This document shows, in pieces, positions 35,035 to 47,387 of a stretch of DNA of 64,000 nt. Source of the DNA: Daldinia sp. FL1419. Its lineage: Eukaryota; Ascomycota; Sordariomycetes; Xylariales; Hypoxylaceae. A model generated the notes under the pieces. It was given only the letters and a program-made list of their open reading frames with translations. It did no database searches and was not told the origin of the DNA. The DNA lies in NCBI GenBank assembly GCA_025201765.1, contig MU623458.1, forward strand, positions 53,347-117,346. The letters are read 5' to 3'. Position numbers and translations under genes: made by a program. Within the stretch, counting starts at the first letter, position 1. Each line of letters starts with the position of its first letter.

Positions 35035-37878
35035 ATGAAGACCGATTTCAAAGTGAGAATTATCTATATAATACCAGAATTGCGAATAATACTCTAACCA
35101 TCATAATAGTTTTCTAACCTCCTCGGGACCGTGTACTGTCAGGGTAATCTCTTATATAGCCCTGACGGTACATGCTTGTTCTCTCCCGTAGGAAACCGAG
35201 TTACGGTTTTCAATTTAGTAGAGTATGTCTCTCTCATATATATATAATTCAACTTGGAAAGACATGGTTCCTAACTGTATTATGTCGATAGTAACAAGTC
35301 GTACACACTTCCCTTCGCGCATAGAAAAAACGTCTCGAGGATCGGCTTAACGCCGCGGGGCAATCTTCTACTCTCCGTTGACGAAGATGGTCACGCAATT
35401 CTAACCAACATCCCCCGACGAATCCCTATATATCACTTCTCCTTCCGATCGCCTGTTACGGCCCTCGCCTTTTCACCGTCGGGACGCCACTTCGCTGTAG
35501 GACTAGGTCGGAAAACGGAAGTATGGCAGGTTCCGTCAACTCCTGATTCGAGCGTGGAGGGTGAATTGGAGTTTGCGCCTTTTGTTCGACACCACACGCA
35601 TATGGGCCATTTTGATGATGTTCGTCATATTGAGTGGTCAACCGATTCGCGCTTCTTCTTAACCGCCTCCAAGGATCTGACAACCCGAATATGGAGCTTG
35701 GACGCGGAAGAAGGATTTACCCCAACAGTTTTGTCTGGCCATAAACAGGCGGTGATTGGCGCTTGGTTCTCAAAAGATCAAGAGACAATATATACCGTCA
35801 GTAAAGACGGTGCCGTCTTTGATTGGCAATATACGAGGCATCCCAATGCGCCACCGCTCGACGAGGATGAGAATATGGAAGATGCCGATAATGATGGCAT
35901 GCGCTGGAGAATTGTTCAGAGGCATTATTTCATGCAGAATAATGCTCATGTCAGATGCGCTGCGTTCCATCCCGAATCTAATCTCCTAGTTGCCGGTTTC
36001 TCCAATGGCATATTCGGTCTATACGAAATGCCTGACTTCAACACAATTCATACCCTCAGTATATCCCAGAACGAAATTGACTTTGTCACGATAAATAAGA
36101 GCGGAGAATGGTTGGCCTTTGGGGCTTCTAAGCTAGGCCAGCTTCTTGTGTGGGAATGGCAATCTGAATCTTACATTCTAAAGCAGCAAGGTCATTTCGA
36201 CTCGATGAACTCTCTGGTCTATTCCCCCGATGGAAAACGTATTATTACTACAGCCGACGATGGCAAAATCAAGGTCTGGGATGTTGATTCCGGATTTTGC
36301 ATCGTCACCTTTACTGAGCACACGAGTGGCGTAACTGCATGTGAATTTGCAAAGAAGGGCAATGTATTATTTACTTCAAGCTTGGACGGTTCTATACGAG
36401 CCTGGGATCTCATAAGATACCGAAACTTCCGAACATTCACAGCGCCAAGCCGGCTCTCCTTTTCTTGTATGGCGGTCGATCCCAGCGGTGAGGTAGTCAC
36501 GGCAGGCTCTTTAGACTCATTCGATGTTCACATTTGGTCTGTGCAAACCGGTCAATTGCTTGACCGGTTATCCGGTCATGAGGGACCTGTTTGCTCCTTG
36601 GCATTTTCGCCGAATGGGAGTCTCCTGTTCAGTGGAAGTTGGGATCGGACGGCCAGGATGTGGTCGATATTCAATCGCACACAAACAAGCGAACCTCTAC
36701 AGTTACAAGCAGATGTTTTGGACATTGCAGTTCGGCCAGATTCTGCCCAGCTTGCAATTTCTACTTTAGATGGCCAACTATCATTTTGGTCCGTTTCCGA
36801 TGCGGAGCAGGTATCAGGTCTTGATGGCCGGCGAGATGTGTCGGGAGGTCGAAAGGTTACCGACCGCAGGACAGCCGCTAACGTTGCTGGCACCAAGAGT
36901 TTTAATACTATACGGTACAGTACGGATGGAAGCTGCCTTCTTGCAGCTGGAAACAGCAAATATATCTGTCTCTACTCTGTGAGCACTATGGTCCTACTGA
37001 AAAAGTTTACCGTCAGTGTCAACCTTTCGTTGTCAGGAACACAAGAATTCTTGAACAGCAAATTACTCACTGAAGCGGGGCCAGAGGGGTTACTCGATGA
37101 CGAGGCAGATCATTCAGACCGCGAGGCTCGGCGGGATAAATTACTACCTGGCTCCAAGCGAGGCGGGGATCCCTCTGCTAGGAAGAAGTTGCCTGAAGTG
37201 AGAGTGACCAGTGTAGGTTTCTCACCTGCTGGCACTTCATTTTGTGCTGCATCTACGGAGGGCCTTCTCATATACAGTGTTGACGACGAACTTCAGTTCG
37301 ATCCGTTCGACCTCAACATGGAAATTACGCCAGCGTCTACCCTCGCTGTTCTCGAGAACGAGAGGGATTACCTTAAGGCGCTAGTGATGGCGTTCCGTCT
37401 GAACGAAGCTGGCTTAATCAAGAGGGTATTTCAGGCAGTGCCGTATACGGACATTCCCTTGGTGGTTGAACAGTTCCCTACTGTGTACGTCGCAAGGCTA
37501 TTACGGTTCGTAGCTACTCAAACGGAAGAGTCGCCCCACATAGAGTTCTGCCTCTTGTGGATCAAGTCCTTGGTAGACAAGCATGGATCTTGGCTTACGG
37601 CAAATCGGAGTAAAGTTGACGTTGAGCTACGGGTAGTCTCACGGGCGATCACAAGGATGAGGAACGAGATCAAGCGACTTGCAGATGAGAACGTATATAC
37701 GGTCGATTACCTCCTTAGCCAAGCTAGCACGAAGAAGTCGGATACGAACGGCAAGAGCCTACTTACGGATGGAGAAGATACCCCTATGAAAATGCTGGCA
37801 CCGGCAGAAACGCTCGTCTTGGATAATGAGATGCAGTCTGAAAATGAGTCTGAGGCTGAATGGATAGGATTAGATTAA
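35035..37878 (+). CDS. pwp2: U3 snoRNP WD40 protein Pwp2/Utp1
   Basis: This is a UtpB component of the small-subunit processome, needed for 18S rRNA maturation in the nucleolus. The model is join(35035..35052, 35110..35222, 35292..37878), 905 aa, phases consistent. The start MKTDFK splices to FSNLLGTVYCQGNLLYSPDG, the usual Pwp2 beginning. Two WD40 propellers follow, with repeats such as DDVRHIEWSTDSRFFLTAS, SMNSLVYSPDGKRIITTA and GPVCSLAFSPNGSLLFSGS. The C-terminal Utp12-like helical domain begins near LAVLENERDYLKALVMAFRL. The acidic tail includes NEMQSENESEAEWIGLD. Length is close to the yeast protein. The septin gene is divergently transcribed upstream. Confidence 0.95.
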
Positions 37879-40021
37879 ACGACATGGCCTCGGGTTACAA
37901 TGCATCGACTTTTGAGCATGTGGTCTGGCGCATACACGAGCAGTGAGCCCCCCTCACATCCCCCTTTTAGATTGCCTACCTGCTATGAGGCTCTACGGCT
38001 CCTGATGAAACGAATACTTTTCTCCGATAATTAGATTGGGGGACTCCCTTCGGATTGCGGTGCTAGTCCGCCCGAAGAGAGAAGCGAAGCGAAGCATCGG
38101 CTCCGGGGACCAGCATTTTCTGGCCTAGTGCGGGTTAAAGGTGTGTCTTCGCTTGCTCGACTATTAGGTATCATAGGCTTATTCAGATATAGGAGGGTAT
38201 CCTCTGCAACATTCCCCGAATCCAATATAACCGATGTTACACCGGTCCTGTTGTTTGTTGACTATTTTACACATACTATACCCTAAACTTGACAGCCGCG
38301 GAAGCCTCAAGAAACTAGTATGAGGTTAATACTATTTCGCCCACCAATATTCCTGCGGTTTTCGTGTATCGATCCAACCGCGTGAATGAGGCTACGCTCC
38401 AGAACGTGTCGTAATATCTTGGATGGGTACCCTCCTATCAACAGCTGGCACACACAAGGGTCTCCTTTCGGCCCGAGACCCGGTTAGCTATACTTCGGTT
38501 GCATAGGATTTAGATTAGGTATATTAATGCGTGCTATTCTTGTTTGTCCTACACTGGATATTGGATACCACGGAGCCGGAAAGCTTAGCATCTTTGAGCC
38601 GCCTTTTTTTAATGGACCAACGTTGGAACTAGATACACAATTCAACCCACTCGTAGGACTAACAGTTAGGAATACCGCATGCCGTAGCGTTCTACATGCG
38701 CTTATTGGATGTTTGAGCGAATCCTTTATTTGCTATGCACTTTTGAGAGGAGTCTAGTTGCGTTCTTTGCACTTGCTTAACCTATATTCTGATTTGAATA
38801 TAGGATAATGTTGGCGAGATCTGCCGCAAGTCTTGACTTGTTTGTAGGACTCGTGGGTCTTCACTAGCGCTGATGCTGCGGCCTCAGCTAGCTGCTATCT
38901 AACTTAAAAAAAAAAAAAACGCCCTCGGCAGATTTTTGTTTTGACTACCGGAGACAGTTAGCACAAAATCCCCAGGGTAAGCCTGTCTTGATGGGGAAGA
39001 GTAGGAAAATGGGATGTTATTAGGTTAGTGTAAATAGGGAAGAAATGGAGGGGAGCAATAGGAGCGACGATTTATAGTAGGGAAATATGATATATTTAAC
39101 GTAAGTAAGTAAAGCAATGATATACTAATTTAATTGGGTAATTGTACAATACTATGTACACCGAGCCCTGCAAATATGTTATGCATCGAGACCCGTATCA
39201 CGCAACCCCATTAAACAGATTTATTATCCGATGATTTGTGATTACCTGGTAGTACTTATTTAATTGTCCTTGATACCTTGGTACCTAACCTAGGCAGTTA
39301 GGTATATATATATATAGGTATACACCTTGATATGCACTCAACAACTCCACAATTCGAATATAAGTGCAATTGCGCGCGGATTTATTAGACTTGAGTCATC
39401 CAAAGAATAACTAGGTGGACTATAAGAATGATTCATAATTAATCATGTGTATTTTCCTTGCTGCTTCGTAATCTCCTTAGGTACCTAACGTGTAGGTAGG
39501 TACCTAGGTAGGTTAGGTAGTTACGCAAATCTTGCCTGTAAGATATAAGCATTATAAACTAACCGTAGGTAAGTAGCCAATTCAAGCATAGTTTAATATA
39601 ATACGTTCTCCTAACTGCGTATACGACTCCAATGTTAGTCACTCACATTCTAAAAATCACCTAAGCGCCGCGTATGAACGCGTATAAACGAGTAACCTAA
39701 CCTAGGTAGATATGAGGCGCACCCAGCGATTAAAGGGGTACGCGTGACACTTATACCAGTATTGAACCAACACCACACTTGAAGCATGTATTAGGTATAT
39801 GGGATACGCAACCAATAAACGATGTTTACTCCATTATATTATATTATATTATCGCCACTCCTCGTTAGGTTGCTTGGTTGCTTAACTTAGCTTCCGATAT
39901 TTCCAACTTTACACATGATTCTCCATGGGGCACCTATTCCTTAAGTGGTTTCTTCCAGTCGCCTCTTTCCTGGGTTGACTACCTACCTAACGGTTAGGTA
40001 CACTAAGTGTATTGAAACGTC

Positions 40022-40029
40022 TATATAAG
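40022..40029 (+). promoter_or_regulatory. TATA-like box of the BCS1 gene
   Basis: TATATAAG lies about 115 bp upstream of the BCS1 start codon and is followed by a CT-rich stretch (40041-40060), a common arrangement for fungal core promoters. Confidence 0.5.
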
Positions 40030-40113
40030 AAGCGCCCTATCCTTTTTCTCTCTTCCTCTGGATATCATATAGCTCTCCACCTCTTGGCTTTTTAAGCATC
40101 GGATACTCGTTAC

Positions 40114-40119
40114 ATGTGA
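40114..40119 (+). promoter_or_regulatory. Start-stop uORF (ATGTGA) before BCS1
   Basis: An ATG immediately followed by TGA ends 20 bases before the main ATG at 40140 and lies in the probable leader. Minimal uORFs of this kind can hold ribosomes at the start codon; an effect here is inference. Confidence 0.45.
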
Positions 40120-40139
40120 TATAAGTCACCGCAGTGAAG

Positions 40140-42561
40140 ATGGACTACGGTGCCGTTTTTAACAGCTTGCTTCCAGGCATAAGCTCAAACATATCGCACA
40201 CGGGCGGCAACGCCTCAGCGACCGACACTACGCATCACGCCAAAGCTGTCGAAAGCATCCTAACACTCGTCGGACTACGAGGTCTAGCACCTATCTACGG
40301 GTTTATCGGGGGCTGGCTGGGTTTCGAGCCGTCCAACCTGCTGGCCGTGATCGGTGTACTCTGGGCACTGAACAAGGTCCTGCGCCAAGTATACTCGTTC
40401 CTATACCGCACCGTTACCGGATACTTTATGAGCAGTGTCCATATCATGAACAATGATGATATCTACATACACCTTATGGACTGGCTTGCCACCCAGCCCA
40501 AGATGGTCAATTCTAGAGATCTGGTTGCCGAGACGGCAAGCAAGAGAGTCTGGCAGGACGAGGACGCGACCAACGTGGCCCGGGATAGGTCCGGACGTTA
40601 TCTCAACTTCTCCAACCAAGAAGCGAGAGCGGTAAGTTTAGCATATCAATATCCCCTTTCCATTATTACCTACCGCCCAGTACGACACAGTGTATAACTA
40701 ATGCCAATACCTTCCGCAAGCCACCATTTTTCAGTCCCGCAGTCGGCCTGCACGGGTTTTGGTGGCGTGGTCAGTACTTCCGGTTGAATCGTAAGCGAGA
40801 GTCCATCTTCGACGAAAGCAACATGTCGGGACAGATGTTCCGAGAGCAGGAAGACCTGATCATATCCTGCTTTTGGAGAAGTCCGGGTAAGCTTCAACCC
40901 CCCCATATCTAGGTAGTCCCCCGTCTCACAAGCACAAGAATAGAGCTGACACTGCGTGACACCGCCTAGACCCCATCAAGCAGCTTCTTGCCCACGCCAA
41001 GGAGCAGTATTTCCGCGACCACCAGGCTAGAACCACAGTTAAGCGGCCGAGCACCAATGCCTCGCGTCGGTACGGGGGCCGGGTCGGATGGCACCAGGTA
41101 GCTAACCGGCCTATCAGAGATATCAAGACCGTCGTGCTCGACGAGCATCAGAAACTACAGGTCCTAGCTGATATCAACGAATATCTACATCCGGAAACGC
41201 CCAAGTGGTAGTAAGTAGCTGTCGAACCCATTGTTTCGCTTTTCTGGTACAGTTCGGGCGTTTCTACATTTTGGAAACCAGCCTGACTTTCCTAGCAAGC
41301 CATTTGCGAAATCTCCCGCGGAGAAAGAAAGAAATCGCTGACTTCCGATGTTATAGCTCGAATCGGGGTATACCGCTCCGGAGAGGATATCGTAAGTGCT
41401 TTTAAAATACTCCCCCCTTTTGAACTTTTTTTTTTTTTTTTCAGCTCGCATCGGTAGCCAATCTTTTCCGTTTGAAGCCGACTGAGGAGTTATTGCTCCC
41501 GAGATACACCGAACCTCCCCTAATCTGTTTAGTATAGGGTAGCAATTACTGACTATCGTTGATATAGTGTTCCATGGACCTCCTGGAACGGGTAAGACGT
41601 CGCTTTCGTTTGCTCTCGCCGGGATCTTCGGCCTTGACATCCATGTAATATCACTTCTGGAGCCTAGCTTAACAGAAGAGGATCTCAGCGCGTTATTTGC
41701 TTCGCTTCCACGTCGCTGCATCGTCTTGTTAGAAGGTATGTCACACCCCTTGTAACCCCCTTCCCTCCAACATACAGGACGATGCTTTCGAGGCTCTTGA
41801 TCTATATGTCGGGATTATATAGACCGAAACTATCTACTAACAACCCACCAGACATCGACACAGCCGGCCTCCGGCGTCCAACCCTAGCCCAATTCGACGA
41901 AGAGCCTCAGTCCGACGCCCAAGACGAGACCACCAAGCCCGCCAAAAACAGCAAGTCCACCGGTCCCCGAGACTGGAAAGTCAGCGACCTAGCGCGCGCG
42001 CTCAAGAAAGAGGGTGAAAGCGACCAAAAGGCCGGGATATCTCTCTCCGGGTTATTAAACGCCATTGACGGCGTAGCAAGCCAAGAAGGCCGCGTCCTCA
42101 TCATGACCACTAACACCCCCGAACAGCTTGACGACGCACTGATTCGTCCCGGCCGCGTGGACTTGCAAGTTGCCTTCTCGAACGCGACGCAGGACCAAGC
42201 GAGGGAGTTATTCGTAAGGATGTACGAAGAGGATCATAAGCCTCCTGTCTCCCCCGTGGTCTTGTCTCCTGGTTCTTCAGCTGAAAATAAGAACGCGGAT
42301 GTTAATGGTAATGCTAACGGCAATGGTGTTGTTATTGACAATATCTCATCTGACCTTGACATTTCCCTCTCCGAACTCCCAGAGATAGCCGAAAAGTTCG
42401 GAAAAATGATACCTGACGGTGAGTTCTCGCCCGCTCAGATCCAGGGGTACCTTTTGAAGCGCAAGAAGCAGCCGCAAAAGGCCCTCGATGAGGCGGAAAA
42501 CTGGATTGGTGGTTTGAAGAGACAGAAGCAGATGGGGACTAAGATTGTGCAAGTGCAATAA
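40140..42561 (+). CDS. BCS1-type AAA ATPase (mitochondrial chaperone family)
   Basis: BCS1 inserts the Rieske protein into respiratory complex III in the mitochondrial inner membrane. Fungi also have paralogues of less certain role. The model is join(40140..40631, 40721..40886, 40970..41210, 41357..41391, 41568..41735, 41852..42561), 603 aa, phases consistent. The BCS1 N-terminal domain follows a hydrophobic segment (APIYGFIGGWLGF, LLAVIGVLWALNKV) and includes PAVGLHGFWWRGQYFRL. The AAA domain has Walker A GPPGTGKT (about residues 315-322), Walker B CIVLLEDID and the arginine-finger region TTNTPEQLDDALIRPGRVD. A Ser/Lys/Glu-rich insertion of about 50 residues sits between Walker B and SLSGLLNAIDG, and the C-terminus is extended. 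The insertion and length (yeast Bcs1 is about 456) suggest a paralogue rather than the core BCS1, so I give no symbol. Confidence 0.88.
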
Positions 42562-43081
42562 GTGGGGGAAGGAGGGTATACTTAGGCAACTAAGTGATTA
42601 CTCGGGAAGAAGAAGGGGCTTTGAAGCAAGTAATAGAACACAAGGATAGAAAGGGGAAGGGGAAAGGGGATAACGAAAACGTGGATAACTGGTATCCATC
42701 GAGATAGATGTATGTAAGTGGGCATGTTGGCGATAATACCGTTGCTGCATAGCGGGAAGACGGGTACCTTTGCCTGGACCTAGACTGGCCGTCGTGACGT
42801 CTATTGGGGTTCGGGGATAATGAAGAGCGAATTAGGACTTGATCCAATACCACCATCCTACTGGGTTCACATGACCAAAATGAAAATAACGTATCTGCAT
42901 CGAGGCGTAAAGCTCTTGATTTGTTACGGCTTCTTCCAATGCCAGACGGATAAGGTAGGGTATATATTTACATAAGCGACAGCGCGTCGTAAGTGGCAAC
43001 TAATTATCCGCAGCAAAACAAACCACGCCCAAAGATATATTAGTGGCCGTTATATGAACATCATCATCGTCATCATCATCC
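42562..43081. other. Convergent intergenic region
   Basis: This lies between the 3' ends of BCS1 and vps3. A GGGGAAA-type stretch sits at about 42650-42668 and CAT repeats at about 43058-43080. No gene. Confidence 0.6.
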
Positions 43082-46000
43082 CTACGTCTCAATGCTAGGC
43101 CCCTTCTCCTGAACTCGCACGATCAAGTCATGCTGTGTTTGTAGGTTTTGCGATGAACTAAGAGACCTCGCCACCGTGGTCTCGTTCTTCTCGGCTACGA
43201 TCCGTCTTAGTGCCTTTACCAAGAAGCCCGCAACCAAGTCCACGCTCCAATTGTCCGGTATCACCGATAAGACGTCGCCGACATCGAAGAATCCCCCAAA
43301 TCTATCCAGGAGCAAGCCCGTTTGTTCCACGCGGTCGCTGATATCCTCGAGTTTGAGGAACTCGCCAAGCAAGGCGCGAAAGAGCCGTGATTGCTGGTCT
43401 TGCGTTGGCGGCGTGCTATCGCGGCGTTTTGATGCTTGAGGAGCACCCGGTTCCGTAGGTGGCTCGCTTTGTGGGGCTTGGTAGATGGTATAGATACTTG
43501 CGCCGCCACGGAGGCAGTAGGCTACGGCTGTATCGTAGTCGCCAAGGTGGTGGACCAATAGACGTAGCGCGTTTTCGTGCTTACGTTCCCGGCCATCTAA
43601 TATTATGGTTTCAGGGACGAGGAGATCTTCAGCTGCAGTATTTAAACTTGCGATCCGATCCCTGATGACTGCCAAATCAAAATCATGGTTGCCGCCGAGC
43701 AGTTGCAAGAGACGTAACCGACTGACCCACGCCTCGTCATTAGCAGGAGCGTTGTCTGTCAAGAATTGTCGGTATGTGGGCTTTGGAGGCTGCAAAGCGC
43801 GGTATGCTGTGTACGTCGACATCACCATATCGCGAGCTTCGAGTGACGTCCGGAAATGAGTGATTACGATATCCAAGTAATACATAATCAACTCGTTGAC
43901 ATATACGGTATGTCCCTTACCAAAGACAAGATATTCTAAATAATATTTTACCGCATCCGGAGCCTCCTCTCTGAGAAGTTGAACTACTTGGGTAGGATCG
44001 AACTTTGGTACGCGGCCCTTATCGTCGGCGAAAATCTGGACGCCCAGTTTAGGGTTTCGATTTGCGAGCCAGATCCCATACTCCTGGACTAGATTTTGAT
44101 TGCTAATCTTGGAGAGATATTCGCGCACTCGCTGTTCGCCATCCGTTAGTTCGCCTCCATCATCTTGCTCACCTTCGACGATGCGTTTCCAGGTGGCCAA
44201 GACTTCTCCTGCCATCTTACGACTCTGGTAGAGTCTACTAAGCACATAAAGGCGGTGGTAAGATTCGATTAATGTTTCTGCTCTGTTGAAACAATCGACT
44301 CCTGTATCTACAAGCTCGTATAAGTCCGCGCGAACGGATCTTGCTCTGGCTGGTCCGGCGGCTGAATGCTTATCAAGTTCGAGGAGAACGGCAAGTAGAG
44401 CTGCATCGACTGTGCGGAAAACCTCGCTTTCGTCCGGTATACTACCGAAGCCCTTCTTACGTCTCCAAGCAGTGAGGAAACGCCTGAGGAAGTGGAGTAC
44501 GGGCTGCGATAGCGCGCTCATAGTGAGTTTACTCCTGTCAAAGTCCCTGCTTGAGATGAATTCCTCGGCGGTCGATTTGATACCTCCGAATATCCATATG
44601 CCTCGCTTCGTCTCTATCACTTCGTTACGGGCTCCGGGTATTAGAGATAAAACAACGCGGGGATCAAGAAGGCTATCGACGAGAATCTCTTCCATAGCCC
44701 GGAGCTCTGATTCCGAGAAAGGAGTATCTTCCGACTTTAAGAAGCTTGTTAGTAGGAGTATACCTGCTTTTTGTCGAATGTAGTTGAACGTCAGAAACTC
44801 CAACTCTGATTTAGCATCTTGACCTCGAAAGGAATTTAGTATGGTAAACAAGTCTTGCCGCTCAATAGACGCCTGGTCCGGCACTGAGACCGTCGCTTCT
44901 AGCCGTGCATCCAACTGTAATATTAATGGATTCCGAACAGCCCACCATATATTCTTTCCAGACCACACAGCCATGCGGGTGGTACCACCTGCGAGACGGC
45001 GAGCATAATCTTCTTCTTCAGCATTACGTGTTGCCTGCCAACCTTCGGGAAATGATTCTTCGCTTTGGGAATCGGTATCCCTATCAAAAAGCTCTCTCTC
45101 TTTAGACATCCTCTCCATAGAAGAGGCTGTTCTAGAGTCAGAAGTTCGTAGAGACATAGTCGAAGTACTTGAAGTATCAGATAAAAAAGGTGCATATCTT
45201 CGCCGGCATAATCTATCAACAATTTCCGGGAAATGCGTATCTTCTAACCCACGTAATGATCGAATGCCTACGTTCTGAGTAGAGTTGACAGCTGAATCAG
45301 ACCTCGGAGGTTCCAGCCAGTATTTTAAGGTTTCGCCTTCAGCTGCATTGGTATCCCAGCGCTGGATCTCAAGACCATAATGAACACCGTCAGGAAAATC
45401 CCTCCCCATTGATGCGAGAACAAATCCCTCTTCCTCCGGGGTCAAGGACGTCCGCGACGAGGATACATCTATAGGACCCCCATCGACAACAATCTCTTTA
45501 GGATATCGATCAAATTCGATGGTAGGCCTTGTTGGGTCTCCATCAAGGTTTACAAACATGCCAATACCTGGTTCTAGTGGATCCGTACCTGTAACAAGTA
45601 GAAACTCTTCTGGCGTTGGAGACACGATAAGTGGTTTTAGAAGACTCGAGCGGGGTGTAGAAGTTGGGACGACCAGGCCTGTTTGACTTTCTGTAGCCTT
45701 ATCTGGCGTCGAAATATTCGGTTCATCGGAATGGGTTTGTCCTGTAGCTGATTCGGGAGTCGGTTGTCGTGAGACTGGCTCCTCATCCTCGGCGTTGTGA
45801 GACTCCTGTTTACGACTAGTGCCCGCAATGAAATCGCCCAAGCTAGTTCCTCGCCTATGAGCAGTTGGTTCGGGGCTCTCTGTCCGTGAGCGAGGTTGTG
45901 CGGAAGAGTTGCTGCGATTTAGCCCACCTCCCGAACTTCCGGATATATGCTGAGCTTGGCCAACAATATTTCCCGGCTCGGCTTCATCTAGCGATGATAT

Positions 46001-46779
46001 GGACATCAAGGGGATTTTCAACTGATGGTTGATTTCGAGCAAGGCATAGCTGCGCGAATCGGCGACACAGGCAATGGAGTCCCTCCTAACAGAAATCGTA
46101 CTTCCGGCAAAGTCAATCTTCTTGATAGGTTGAGCCCTATCGGCTATATTGACCACTTGGATTTTCCGATTAAGCGACAGTAATATAGTGACGCCTGCGG
46201 ACCCTTCTCGCTCATCTTGGCTGATATCTAGTTCATTGAGGTCTACTCCGCCTACCCAATTACAATTCTTGACTTGTGTTCCACCAAAGACCGGGCTTAA
46301 TTCTGGGAGCGAGTAGAAAGTGACAGTCCAATTACATAAAATACAAGCCTTGTTGACGGCTGGCAGCAACAGTATCTGTTGGACGCCGGGCCTCGTGGAA
46401 TTAGAGGCTGCTGCTGATTCGGCGAAGGCGGGGCGTAATCTTGAGGCAAGGATGAAAGACGGCGCACTCGATTTGTCTGAGGGGTCTGGTGGTATCTGAA
46501 AGAAGTGAAGAAGTTCCGAGTCGGAAGTGCCTATGTATAAGTGGTTATCTGTCGAGGGCATCAGCAGGTTTGGTTTTGACGGAAGCTAGGATATAAGCTG
46601 CAGAGCCCCTAGGTAATGGTATGCGTACCTAAGTATTCGACACAGTTAATTCTTATATCGTCCCTTGTTCCATCTTCGGATAACGGGACATCTGGGAAGA
46701 GGGTACGAAGTATGAAGGGTCCATCACTAAACGGCTTTGGCGAGCTCTTGTCTTTTTGAGCTGGTGAAAGCGGCAACAT
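43082..46779 (-). CDS. vps3: CORVET subunit Vps3 / TGFBRAP1-like
   Basis: This is a tethering-complex subunit that links Rab5-type GTPase to endosome fusion. The model is complement(43082..46548, 46629..46779), 1205 aa. An intron (46628-46549) joins RINCVEYL to DNHLYIGTSDSELLHFF in phase. The N-terminal CNH/citron-like beta-propeller spans roughly residues 20-400 (LYIGTSDSELLHFF, GGVDLNELDI, RKIQVVNIADRAQPIKKIDF). A long Ser/Pro/Glu-rich insertion lies near residues 205-310. The Vps39-type domain 1 follows (FNRAETLIESYHRLYVLSRL, YLEYLVFGKGHTVYVNELIM), then domain 2 (HENALRLLVHHLGDYDTAVAY, PDNWSVDLVAGFLVKALRR). The opening FILRTLFPDVPLSEDGTR is characteristic of fungal Vps3 rather than HOPS Vps39. 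It shares a divergent promoter with the CASP gene. Confidence 0.88.
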
Positions 46780-47387
46780 TATAAGTGATTGGACTTATTC
46801 ATACTGGGGCTTTGTGAGCGTGTTATGTAGACTTAGAAGTATTGAAGATGAGATAATTTCAGTGCCGACATCTTGGGAATTTGGGAATGTTGTAAGAAGC
46901 TGAGGTGGAGCTACTTTGACTTTGAGCTGAGATTACGTACTTACACATACGAAGGTACTCGTACGTACACAATTTCTACCTATTATATTCGTACATCCAA
47001 TCATGAATGAGGGTTTAGCTCTTTAGGGACCTGAAAAGGAAGCTACAGTGGATTCTAATCTATTTCTAGCACTAAATCCGCTAATCAAATCAACTTACCG
47101 AGCTTATAAGATCCCTGCACTTGCATTTTACTAGGTTAGTTAGTACCTAGGTAGGTAAGTATGTACTAGATGCGGTTTACGCTGAGACACGGAACGAACA
47201 CGTTCAACCTTTACAACCAATTCTTATTCTAGATCAATCTACTCGGCGCTCGCAACTGACGTCGGCTGCCTGTCGCATAACCTCCCGTAGCATATCAGCC
47301 TTCTTTTTATTAGTCCACATCTGATGCTTCGATAACTGCGGCAGCGATATCTGCCCCTTAGAGAGAGAAACCCCCCCCGAAAAAACC
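46780..47387. promoter_or_regulatory. Shared divergent promoter, vps3 and CASP
   Basis: These 608 bp separate two divergently transcribed endomembrane genes and must contain both promoters. They include the motif TTAGTACCTAGGTAGGTAAG (47138-47157). Confidence 0.55.

Larger units (their letters stand above)
37879..40139. other. Intergenic, AT-rich, no gene seen
   Basis: This 2.3 kb lies upstream of BCS1. It holds a 13-base A run near 38906, TAGGTA-type motifs at about 39290-39320 and 39475-39525, a TTATA-type pentamer repeat at about 39833-39852 and, near its end, the BCS1 promoter elements. No gene supported. Confidence 0.6.

Noticed and set aside
38527..38757. Small plus-strand gene (76 codons)
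   Set aside because: No splice partners, no homology signal and no promoter-like context; a chance open frame in intergenic DNA.
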